Below are positions 1 to 6,168 of a DNA stretch of 10,555 nucleotides, in pieces. Both the position numbers and the translations under genes were made by a program. Source of the DNA: DATKZH01 sp964475955. Lineage in GTDB: Bacteria; Planctomycetota; Planctomycetia; Pirellulales; Thermoguttaceae. The stretch lies in the NCBI GenBank assembly GCA_964475955.1, contig CAYYZY010000247.1, positions 1 to 10,555 of the forward strand, given 5' to 3'. The stretch's first letter is position 1; every line of letters begins with the position of its first letter. The notes beneath the pieces were generated by a model. That model made no database searches. It was not told the origin of the DNA and saw only the letters and a program-made list of their open reading frames with translations.

Positions 1-130
1 ATATTGTCACTACGCCTTTCGCGCCGCCCGCCGCCTCCGCACCAAGAAACCCCGGAAAAAACCAGCCTCCCCTCCCCCCCAGCCAAAAAACCAGGCGGGG
101 TTACACTGAACATGGGCTACGGCCGGGCGA

Positions 131-158
131 TGGGTAACAGTCTGGGTAACACCCAGAC
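131..158. repeat. Palindrome with overlapping 9-bp direct repeats upstream of the first gene
   Basis: The 9-mer TGGGTAACA occurs at 131-139 and again at 143-151, a 12-bp period. The second copy lies inside a perfect inverted repeat, GTCTGGGT (140-147) and ACCCAGAC (151-158), with a 3-nt centre. The block ends about 15 bp before a candidate -35 box at 173. Such an arrangement fits a regulator-binding site, but that is inference. No T-run follows on either strand, so it does not look like a terminator. Confidence 0.4.
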
Positions 159-172
159 AAAAACCCAATTGT

Positions 173-201
173 TTGCCGAGGAATGACGCCTGCGGTATGT
201 T
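173..201 (+). promoter_or_regulatory. Candidate sigma70-type promoter for the secreted protein gene
   Basis: TTGCCG at 173-178 and TATGTT at 196-201 are separated by 17 bp. Each matches the consensus hexamer at four of six positions. A start near 208 would give a leader of about 110 nt before the ATG at 319. It is the best-spaced pair I found in this region, but it is weak, and planctomycete promoters often diverge from consensus. Confidence 0.3.
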
Positions 202-231
202 ACAGGCAGGAACGAGGCAATTTCGTTGTTC

Positions 232-281
232 GCTCCGCGAACGAGCGCGTTTTCGCGGAGCAAAAAGCGACTGTTTTTTGC
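232..281 (+). other. Two adjoining hairpins in the leader of the secreted protein gene
   Basis: The first hairpin pairs GCTCCGCGAA (232-241) with TTCGCGGAGC (252-261) around a 10-nt loop. The second pairs GCAAAAA (260-266) with TTTTTGC (275-281). They share bases 260-261, so they would compete at the junction. The second lies about 20 bp before a strong ribosome-binding site (GAGAGGAGG, about 302-310). A regulatory role is possible but not shown. The rest of bases 1-318 holds no supportable gene. Confidence 0.35.
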
Positions 282-318
282 GTTGGCTGTCTGCGGAACC
301 AGAGAGGAGGTGCTCGTC

Positions 319-1221
319 ATGCGCGCTATCTGTTCAACCGTTCAGTTTGTGGGGCTCGCCGTTCTGGCGGCCGCCCTGTTGGCCGGGGCGACCGCGGCGG
401 CGTCGGACCGGATCAAGGGCGTCGGCGATTTCCAGTCCGAAGATGAGACCGTGGAGCTGTTTGCGGGGATCGAGCAGGGCAAGTTGGAAGCCAAGATGAT
501 CCCCAAGGACTCCACCGAGTGCCGCATCTTCATCACCAACAAGACCGACGGGCCGCTCAACGTGAGCCTGCCGGGCGCGCTGGCCGGCGCGCCGGTGCTG
601 GCCCAGTTCGCACCGGGCAATTTCCAGCCGGGCATGCAGCCCTTGCCGGGAAACCAGCCCTTTGCGGGCAACCAGAACAACGCCCCCCAGCAGCTTGGCA
701 TCGGGAATCCGTTCGGCAACGTCCCCGGGATGGGGAATCCCGGCAACCAGTTCTTCAACGTGCCGGGCGCGAACAACAACGCGATTCCCGGGATGGGCCG
801 GCGACGGCAGCCCAATTTCGCCCCGTTCAACATCGCGCCGGAGAACGTGGCCCAGTTGCGCCTGCGCTGCGTGTGCCTCGAGTACGGCAAGCCCACCCCG
901 CGGCCCCGGATGGACTACGAGATCAAGCCGATCGAGAGCGTGAGCGAGAAGCCGGAGGTGCGGGAGCTGTGCCGCATGCTCGGCCACGGGCTGGTCAGCC
1001 AGCGCGGGGCCCAGGCCGCGGCCTGGCACCTGGCCAACGACATGAGCTGGGAGAAGCTCGCCAAGCTCCGGCGCAAGCTGGCCATGGGGCGCATCACCCA
1101 GCCGTTCTTTACGTCGCGCCAACTGGCCGAAGGCAAGAAGGCCGCTGAAGCGGCGGCCGAGTTGGTGAAGCAGCGCGAAGAGGCCGAAGCGGCCGATACC
1201 GGCTCGCTCAGCATGCGGTAG
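319..1221 (+). CDS. Secreted planctomycete protein of unknown function, Gly/Pro/Asn-rich middle
   Basis: I chose ATG 319 (300 residues) because GAGAGGAGG precedes it by about 8 nt and because translation from there opens with a clean signal peptide. That peptide has Arg2, a hydrophobic stretch at about residues 8-26 and a likely cut after an Ala-rich run near residue 28. The frame stays open upstream to 226, but that extension has no good ribosome site. Residues about 40-95 form a compact segment containing IPKDSTECRIFITNKTDGPL, which reads as a beta-rich exported domain. Residues 97-165 are low-complexity, rich in Gly, Pro, Asn and Gln. Residues 176-258 are conserved-looking, with CVC at 184-186, Cys218 and an AQAAAWHLANDMSW segment. 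The tail is an Ala/Glu/Lys helix. From memory, similar proteins occur widely in Pirellulales as hypothetical proteins. It ends 27 bp from the convergent coiled-coil gene. The function is unknown and I assign none. Confidence 0.85.
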   Translation: MRAICSTVQFVGLAVLAAALLAGATAAASDRIKGVGDFQSEDETVELFAGIEQGKLEAKMIPKDSTECRIFITNKTDGPLNVSLPGALAGAPVLAQFAPGNFQPGMQPLPGNQPFAGNQNNAPQQLGIGNPFGNVPGMGNPGNQFFNVPGANNNAIPGMGRRRQPNFAPFNIAPENVAQLRLRCVCLEYGKPTPRPRMDYEIKPIESVSEKPEVRELCRMLGHGLVSQRGAQAAAWHLANDMSWEKLAKLRRKLAMGRITQPFFTSRQLAEGKKAAEAAAELVKQREEAEAADTGSLSMR

Positions 1222-1248
1222 CCCGCCACCCCGACGAAACGCCCCCGG

Positions 1249-2892
1249 TCAAGCGGAAGCAAGCGCCGGTTCGCGCTCGTTGCGCCGGGCCTTCAGGCGG
1301 CGGATCTCCTGCTCGTAGCGGATCTGCTCCGCCTGCCACTGGCGCCCCAGGTCGTGAAACGCCGTCTCCTGGCGACGGAGGTCCTCCTCGCGGGCCAGGA
1401 GACGCTGCGCCTGCTGGTCGACCTCGTGCCGGCGCCGAGCGGCCCACTCTTCCACCTCCTTCTCCTTGCGCACCACCTTCTGGAACTCCTCGACCAACTC
1501 GCTGCGGAGCCGCTCCAACTCCTCCTTCTTCTCGGCCAGCTCCGCATTGGCCCTCCGGTAGTGGTCGGCCAACCTCGCCCGGGCCTGGCCCAGGGAGTGC
1601 GTCAGCGCCGCCGGGGGCGCGGACCCCGACAACTCCACCCACAACTCCTCCGTGGCCAGACGGAGCTCCAGCGTCTCCCGGTGCATCCGACCCAGCTCCG
1701 AACGAAGCTCCTCCAGCGCCGCCCGGCATCGGTCCACGTGCTCGCTCCGGCGCCCCAGCGCCTCGCGCTTGCGCTCCAACTCGGCCAGCGCCCGGCGATG
1801 CTCGCCCGCCATGCGCCGCCGTTCGGCGCGGGCCTGCTCCCGGATTTCGCGCCGCTCGCCGAGGAGTTGCTCGCGAAGCGCGTCGACTTCCGCCCGGGCA
1901 CGGGCCAGGCGTGCCTCGGCCTCGTCGAGTTCTTGCTGCCTCGACTGGAGGGCCCGTGTTGCCTCCTCCTCTCGGCGGCGCGATCCATCGTCCTCTTCGG
2001 GGCTTGGCCGGGCCCGGGGAGCCTTCGCCTTGCGCCGCAGGGCTTCCGCCTCGACGGCCTGACGCCGTCGCTCCACGCCCTCGAGCATCCGGCGGACGAG
2101 CTTGTGCGAGGCCTCGCGATGGACGTCGACCTTCTGCTTCTCGTAGCGAAGCGCCCGCTCGGCGCGCTCGCGATCGCGGGCCGCCGCCCGTTCCGACTCC
2201 TTCTGCGCGGCAACCCGTTCCTGGAGCTCCTTCTCGCGACGGGCGACCACCGTCTCGCGCTCGGCCAGGTCGGCTTCGGCCTCCTTGCGGTTCTGCCGGC
2301 CGCTGGCGTCGAGCTGCTTTTCGCGCTCGTCGAGCGACCGCCGGCGCCGCTCCGCCTCCTCCGACGCCGCACGCAAACGCGCCTCGGCCTCCTCCGTCGC
2401 CGCCTCCCGTTCGGCGAGCAGCTTGTCGCGCCGCTCGTGCTCGGCTTCGAGTTGCTTGCGCTTCTCGGCCAGTTCGGCTTCGGCGGCCTCCAGCCGGGCT
2501 TCGCGCCGCTCGGTCTCCTGCTCGCGCGTCTCCATCTCCGCCGTCCGCTCGGCGAGCGAGATCCGCGCAGCGCGGGCTTCGTTTTCCCACTTGGCGATCT
2601 GGGCGTGCATCTGCGACTCCCGGCCGTCGAGAGCACTCTGCCGACGGCGGAGGTAGTCGGCCAACTGGGCCGCCTGGGCTCGCAGTTGGTGCGCGGTCGA
2701 TTCGCCCTGCTGCCGCGGGGCCGCGGCGCTCGACTCGACGGCCACGGCCTCCGACGGCGGGGGCGCATCCTGCCGCGCTGGAGCCCGGCCCGCGGGAGAC
2801 GCTCTCTCCACGTGGGGCGCATCGATTCGGGTCGCCTTCACCTTCCCCTCGTTTGCGGGGGATTCGCCGTGGTCGGAATCCGGCCTGGACAT
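1249..2892 (-). CDS. Long coiled-coil protein, cytoplasmic
   Basis: This protein has 547 residues and no signal peptide or membrane segment. Residues 1-65 are Pro/Ala-rich and probably disordered. From about 66 to 300 the sequence is almost continuous heptad-like Glu/Arg/Ala/Leu helix. Helix-breaking residues with a DD pair near 302-315 interrupt it, and a second coil runs to about 425. The segment RMHRETLEL-RLATEELWVELSG-SAPPAAL (about 412-440) is the least repetitive part. I recall it as a recognisable core of a Pirellulales-restricted family. A final coil spans about 445-535. The start has only a weak upstream GGCGAGG. Coiled-coil proteins of this kind can be structural or scaffold elements, but the sequence does not say which. 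It lies 228 bp downstream of the thioredoxin gene on the same strand and converges on the secreted protein gene. The other frames over this region are open because of base composition, and I do not take them as genes. Confidence 0.85.
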   Translation of the reverse strand: MSRPDSDHGESPANEGKVKATRIDAPHVERASPAGRAPARQDAPPPSEAVAVESSAAAPRQQGESTAHQLRAQAAQLADYLRRRQSALDGRESQMHAQIAKWENEARAARISLAERTAEMETREQETERREARLEAAEAELAEKRKQLEAEHERRDKLLAEREAATEEAEARLRAASEEAERRRRSLDEREKQLDASGRQNRKEAEADLAERETVVARREKELQERVAAQKESERAAARDRERAERALRYEKQKVDVHREASHKLVRRMLEGVERRRQAVEAEALRRKAKAPRARPSPEEDDGSRRREEEATRALQSRQQELDEAEARLARARAEVDALREQLLGERREIREQARAERRRMAGEHRRALAELERKREALGRRSEHVDRCRAALEELRSELGRMHRETLELRLATEELWVELSGSAPPAALTHSLGQARARLADHYRRANAELAEKKEELERLRSELVEEFQKVVRKEKEVEEWAARRRHEVDQQAQRLLAREEDLRRQETAFHDLGRQWQAEQIRYEQEIRRLKARRNEREPALASA

Positions 2893-2920
2893 GTCGCCTC
2901 GCCTTACCAGAGCCTGCGGG

Positions 2921-2997
2921 TCGCCTGCCGGCGCGGTACCCTCCGCGCAACCGTCAAGGTTTTCCCAGACTCCTTAATCGGCAGCTCCGGCAGGCGA
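2921..2997. repeat. 11-bp inverted repeat flanking a promoter-like block ahead of the coiled-coil gene
   Basis: TCGCCTGCCGG (2921-2931) is the exact reverse complement of CCGGCAGGCGA (2987-2997). Between them, read on the minus strand, is GGGAAAACCTTGACGGTT, which contains a good -35-like TTGACG. I see no convincing -10 box 16-18 bp further on, so I do not call a promoter. The remaining bases of the 2893-3120 gap show no gene. Confidence 0.3.
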
Positions 2998-3098
2998 GTT
3001 GACCGCAACCCACGTGCGCGCGGAAGAAACCGGGCGAAGCGCGAGCGCCGAAGCCGCGCGACGAGAGAAGATGAGGGCCCTGGAGAAGATGCGGGACG

Positions 3099-3114
3099 AG
3101 CGCCTCCGGGCGCT
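3099..3114 (-). terminator. Weak hairpin just after the thioredoxin stop codon
   Basis: On the minus strand AGCGCC and GGCGCT pair around a 4-nt loop, beginning 6 nt after the thioredoxin stop. The sequence that follows is pyrimidine-rich but has no clear T-run. It could stabilise the 3' end or act as an inefficient terminator. Confidence 0.25.
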
Positions 3115-3120
3115 AGCGAG

Positions 3121-3450
3121 CTACGCCCCCGTGGCCTCGTCGATGGCGCCCTGCAAGCGGGTCTTCGGCTGGATGCCCATGAAGCGATCGGCCACTTCGC
3201 CTCCTTTGAAGAGGATCAAGGTGGGGATGCCGGTGATGCCGTACTTCGCCGCCACGTTGGGGCTCTCGTAGACGTTCACTTTGGCCACCTTGATCGAGTC
3301 GGCGTTCTCCGCCGCAAGTTCCTCGATCATCGGCGCGATCGTGCGGCACGGCGGGCACCCGGGGCCCCAGAAATCCACCAATACCGGCTCCGTCGCCTGG
3401 AGCACTGCGGAGTCAAAATCGTTGTCGGTCACTTCAGCGACATTGGCCAT
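3121..3450 (-). CDS. trxA: Thioredoxin with a GCPPC active site
   Basis: This 109-residue protein is the same length as E. coli thioredoxin and aligns with it without gaps in the regions I can compare. It should reduce protein disulfides in the cytoplasm, normally recharged by NADPH-dependent thioredoxin reductase, which is not in this window. Visible landmarks are the buried acid Asp26 and Trp28 in VDFW, the redox pair Cys32 and Cys35, Lys57, and the cis-proline Pro76 in GITGIPTLILFKGG. The active site reads G-C-P-P-C instead of the usual W-C-G-P-C, so Trp31 is Gly and Gly33 is Pro. CPPC is best known from tryparedoxins and nucleoredoxins. ATG 3450 is favoured because AAGGAG lies 9 nt before it. 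The 18-codon extension upstream would add an uncharacteristic tail. The gene has its own near-consensus promoter, so it is probably transcribed separately from the kinase. Confidence 0.93.
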   Translation of the reverse strand: MANVAEVTDNDFDSAVLQATEPVLVDFWGPGCPPCRTIAPMIEELAAENADSIKVAKVNVYESPNVAAKYGITGIPTLILFKGGEVADRFMGIQPKTRLQGAIDEATGA

Positions 3451-3597
3451 CGGGGAGAACTCCTTTCTGGTTGGACGGTTCAAGCCGCACTCCCACCGCC
3501 TCACGCCGGGGCTCCGGCGGCGCTTCGCAAGCGCGGCTTGCAGGGCGAAGTCCGACCGGGCCGCCGCTTAGCGCAGCCGGCCGGCACTCGCCAACAG

Positions 3598-3625
3598 ATT
3601 ATAAGGCCGCCGCGCCCCCGGTCAA
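3598..3625 (-). promoter_or_regulatory. Near-consensus sigma70-type promoter for the thioredoxin gene
   Basis: On the minus strand TTGACC (3625-3620) is followed after 16 bp by a perfect TATAAT (3603-3598). Transcription would begin near 3590 and give a leader of about 140 nt before the thioredoxin ATG at 3450. The leader is GC-rich and contains short stems such as GCGCTT-CGC-AAGCGC, but no riboswitch I recognise. It lies in the 304-bp gap (3451-3754) after the kinase stop, which otherwise holds no gene. Confidence 0.7.
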
Positions 3626-3754
3626 CGAAGCCGCCCCCGGGCCCGGCTGGGGAGAGCGGCCCCGTCCCCATGCCATCGCCCAGAATCTCGGCGCGCCGGA
3701 TACCCGCGGGGACCCGCCTCGCGGCCCTCGCCGAATGCTCGGTCTGAGGGCGCA

Positions 3755-5290
3755 CTACCGGCGGTCGGCCGGGATGATCTTCTTCAGCGCCGAACGGAGC
3801 TGCTTCATGGTGATCGGCATCGAGAGGACCAGGCGGTGTTCGGCCGCGTTGGCCTCTTCGCTCAAGTGCTGCTGAGTCTCGCCCAAAAGCAGCACGGCCG
3901 GCACCAGCTCGATGTTCCCGTCTTCGGCGAACGCGTTGAACGCCGCCACGGCGGAGCGGCCGATCTCCTGGGCGTTGAACACCACGCACTTGGCCGTCTG
4001 GGGGTCTTGCTGGAACCGTTTCACGGCCCGCTCCGGATCGCTCGTCACCAGCACGCGGTAACCCGCCCGCTTCAGCCCGTGGCGGAACAGGTCCTGCATC
4101 TTCAGGTTCGATTCGACGACCATCACGGAGGTCTGGGCCAAGCGCTGCTCCTGCATCCGGGCGGCCAGGCGCTCGCGCTGCCGCTCGCGCTCCGTCTTCT
4201 CCTCCTTGTCCTTGGCGTCGCGCGACATCTGATGCACGGCGATTCCCAGGTCCTTGACCACCTCCGCCGGGGTCTGATACCGGCGGGCCGGATCGAGCGC
4301 CATGCACTTATTCACCACGATCGTCACCGCGTGCGGGAGCGACGGGTCCAGGTCCTGGATCGAGACGACCTCCATGAACCGGCTGCGGCTGAGCCGCTGG
4401 AGCCGGTCGGCCGTCTCCGGCAAGGGCGGGGTTCCGACCAGCATGTGGTAGTACATGCAACCGAGGAAGTAGATGTCGCTGCGCGTGTCGTCGCGCCGCA
4501 CGCCCGTCGCACGCTCCAGGGCCGCGTAGTCGATGGTTCGGGCGTTCGTGTTGTCGCGGATGAAATCGTCGGAGGTCTTGTCGTCAATCGCCGCCAGCCC
4601 GAAATCGACCAGTTTCGGCTCCCCGCGGCTGGAGACGAGCACGTTGCTCAGCTTCAAGTCGCGGTGCGTCAGTCCCTGCTCGAACGCGTGACGTAGACCA
4701 CTGGCGATGCCGATCGTCAGTTGCGTGGCCTGGTCGGGCTCGATCTTCTTGCGGATCTTTACCAGCTCTCGAAGGCTCCACCCTTCGACGAACTCCAGCA
4801 CGAGGAACTGCCGGGAACCTTCGGAGCAGACGTCGAAGATGGGAACGATGTTCGGGTGCCGCAGCGCGCGCCCCAGGTTGCCTTCCCGGATGAACATCTC
4901 GGCCTGCTTCGGGTTGTCGCTGAACCGCCGCCGAAGCACCTTGACGGCGACGACCTGGCCGGTCTCTCGATGCGTGGCGCGGTACACCCGGGCGAAGGTA
5001 CCGGTCCCCACGAGGTACAGGACCTTGTAGTCGCCGAAATAGAACCCGCTTCGCTCCCCTTTCACCAGGCGCTCGACCTGGTAGTTCGTCAGGTACTCCC
5101 GGCTGATCAACTTCTGCAAGAAGTCCTGCCGACTGACGTTGTGGCTTCCGAACTCGGCCCACACTTCCTGCAACTGCCGTTGGGTTATCAGCCCCAAGTC
5201 AATGGCGCGATCGGCAATCTCCGAAGCGGTTGGATCGGGCATGATTGGGACCTTCCCCTCGCAAGATGGGTTCTTCTGGCGGCCTGACAT
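3755..5290 (-). CDS. Hanks-type Ser/Thr protein kinase with C-terminal pseudo-receiver domain
   Basis: This 511-residue cytoplasmic protein has no membrane segment. Residues about 20-85 form a helical N-terminal domain. The kinase domain runs from about 87 to 350: glycine loop GTGTFARV (95-102), ATP-binding Lys117 in VAVKV, catalytic HRDLKLSN (209-216, Asp211, Asn216), metal-binding DFG (229-231), Asp272 in RSDIYFLGC and Arg337 near its end. All catalytic residues are present, so it should be active on Ser/Thr. The usual APE motif reads ALE (257-259). A charged helix (about 356-385) leads to a receiver-like domain (387-507). That domain lacks the phospho-acceptor: the expected Asp is Asn439 in VVFNA, and the conserved Lys-Pro is Met-Pro (491-492). 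I recall this architecture as conserved in Pirellulales. Starts at 5290 (GGAGG 6-8 nt upstream) and at 5242 (GGGGAAGG upstream) are both credible, and the second would drop 16 residues. Confidence 0.9.
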   Translation of the reverse strand: MSGRQKNPSCEGKVPIMPDPTASEIADRAIDLGLITQRQLQEVWAEFGSHNVSRQDFLQKLISREYLTNYQVERLVKGERSGFYFGDYKVLYLVGTGTFARVYRATHRETGQVVAVKVLRRRFSDNPKQAEMFIREGNLGRALRHPNIVPIFDVCSEGSRQFLVLEFVEGWSLRELVKIRKKIEPDQATQLTIGIASGLRHAFEQGLTHRDLKLSNVLVSSRGEPKLVDFGLAAIDDKTSDDFIRDNTNARTIDYAALERATGVRRDDTRSDIYFLGCMYYHMLVGTPPLPETADRLQRLSRSRFMEVVSIQDLDPSLPHAVTIVVNKCMALDPARRYQTPAEVVKDLGIAVHQMSRDAKDKEEKTERERQRERLAARMQEQRLAQTSVMVVESNLKMQDLFRHGLKRAGYRVLVTSDPERAVKRFQQDPQTAKCVVFNAQEIGRSAVAAFNAFAEDGNIELVPAVLLLGETQQHLSEEANAAEHRLVLSMPITMKQLRSALKKIIPADRR

Positions 5291-5317
5291 ACCCCCCCTC
5301 CGACGCCGCCGAACTCT

Positions 5318-5346
5318 ATCCTAATGCAGTGCGGTCGGCCCCGCAA
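5318..5346 (-). promoter_or_regulatory. Weak candidate promoter for the kinase gene
   Basis: On the minus strand TTGCGG (5346-5341) and TAGGAT (5323-5318) are spaced by 17 bp. They match consensus at three and four positions respectively. A start near 5311 would give a leader of about 20 nt to the ATG at 5290. This is a weak call based on spacing and position. Confidence 0.25.
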
Positions 5347-5446
5347 TCCGCCCATACCCCTCGATTTGGCTGAAGAGCCATGCGGCGTCCCGGCTGTAGG
5401 GAACGAGCCTCGATGGCCGGGTTGTTCCTCGCATCGGAGCCGCACC

Positions 5447-5499
5447 AAGAAAAGCAGGGGGCACTCCGCATGGCTGGGGGGCTCGCGTGCGGAGTGCCC
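5447..5499 (-). terminator. Intrinsic terminator of the 104-residue protein gene
   Basis: A perfect 12-bp stem pairs GGGCACTCCGCA with TGCGGAGTGCCC (5459-5470 and 5488-5499) around a 17-nt loop. On the minus strand it is followed within 4 nt by CTTTTCTT (about 5454-5447). It lies about 72 nt after the stop codon at 5571 and about 155 nt before the kinase start. It therefore probably insulates the kinase from upstream transcription. Confidence 0.7.
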
Positions 5500-5570
5500 T
5501 GGGGGAAGTCTCGTCGGCTGCATCGGTTCGGCGGCGCGCCCTGCCTGGGGTTGGGCGGGCCGTCGCGCGA

Positions 5571-5885
5571 TCAGGACCCCTCAATCTGGCGTCGGTAGTC
5601 GTCGCGTTCGCGGCGTGTCGCTTCCAGGTCGAAGACGAGGTACTTCATGTCGAGACGGAGCTGACTGAGTGCCTCCTGAACCAGGCTCAGGATGCGGCGC
5701 CGGCGCTTCGTGCTCTGGACCACGCCGTCCAGCGCCGGCTCGATGGTCGCTTGGTGCTCTGCCGGCAGTTCCTGGATCGCGGCCATGAGTCGGGCGATCT
5801 CTTTGGGCACATCGTTCTCTTTGGGCACATCGTTCTCTTTGGGCACATCGTCTGAATTCGGACGGGCGGCTGGCTGCTGGCTCAT
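5571..5885 (-). CDS. Small charged helical protein with DVPKEN tandem repeats, unknown function
   Basis: This 104-residue cytoplasmic protein starts at ATG 5885, preceded by TTGAGGAGA at a 6-7 nt spacing, the clearest ribosome site on the minus strand. The frame is open far upstream (to about 6380), but that stretch has no gene-like character and overlaps the divergent gene. Residues 13-29 are nearly three copies of the hexapeptide DVPKEN, encoded by an 18-bp tandem repeat. Residues 30-55 and 60-101 are predicted helices. The second, with KRRRRILSLVQEAL and LRLDMKYLVFDLEATRRERD, is amphipathic and strongly charged, consistent with a short coiled coil or a nucleic-acid or partner contact. I vaguely recall small Pirellulales proteins with this C-terminal segment, all uncharacterised. 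It ends in its own terminator, so it is probably a single-gene transcript. I assign no function. Confidence 0.75.
   Translation of the reverse strand: MSQQPAARPNSDDVPKENDVPKENDVPKEIARLMAAIQELPAEHQATIEPALDGVVQSTKRRRRILSLVQEALSQLRLDMKYLVFDLEATRRERDDYRRQIEGS
5799..5852. repeat. 18-bp tandem repeat, three copies, inside a coding region
   Basis: The unit CTCTTTGGGCACATCGTT occurs at 5799-5816 and 5817-5834, then at 5835-5852 with one change in the last base. It encodes the DVPKEN repeats of the small minus-strand protein and is in frame, so a gain or loss of a unit would keep the protein readable. The near identity of the copies suggests recent duplication. Confidence 0.9.
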
Positions 5886-6168
5886 GCGAGTCTCCTCAAG
5901 GTTGTCGGACGTCGTCCTGAGAGAAGCACCCCGCGTGCCAGAGCCGCGCCCGGCGGCCACGGTTTGACGTAACCCTCTGTACTGAAGCACCTTGTGGCTT
6001 CTGGGCCAAACTCCTGCCCGGGTCCTCCGTTGGAGAAATGCCACACCCGGGGCGCCGACGGGAGACAAGTGACCTGGAGCCATCTCCCAAATCGTGTTAG
6101 AAGCCCACTTTACGTCCAAGTTGACTCCGTCCAACGGTGTTGCGTTGGTGCCACGTCCCGCGCCACGG
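5886..6168. other. Divergent intergenic region without recognisable signals
   Basis: This 283-bp stretch separates the minus-strand small protein gene from the plus-strand secreted protein gene and must hold promoters for both. I find a TTGACG at 5965-5970 on the plus strand but no -10 box at a suitable distance. No convincing ribosome site lies before the plus-strand gene. Confidence 0.4.

Noticed and set aside
4..186. A 60-codon open frame at the left edge
   Set aside because: It starts at TTG without a ribosome site, is Pro/Lys-rich low complexity, and overlaps the palindrome and candidate promoter of the next gene.
1354..3747. A 797-codon open frame on the plus strand, opposite the coiled-coil and thioredoxin genes
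   Set aside because: It is Leu/Arg/Pro-rich with no domain pattern, and it runs antisense through a clear thioredoxin and a coiled-coil gene. Its length comes from GC-rich codon use on the other strand.
5799..5852. Tandem 18-bp copies considered as a possible CRISPR array
   Set aside because: There are no spacers between the copies and they are in frame inside a coding region.
5965..5970. TTGACG considered as a promoter for the large secreted protein gene
   Set aside because: No -10-like hexamer lies 16-18 bp downstream, so the pair cannot be supported.
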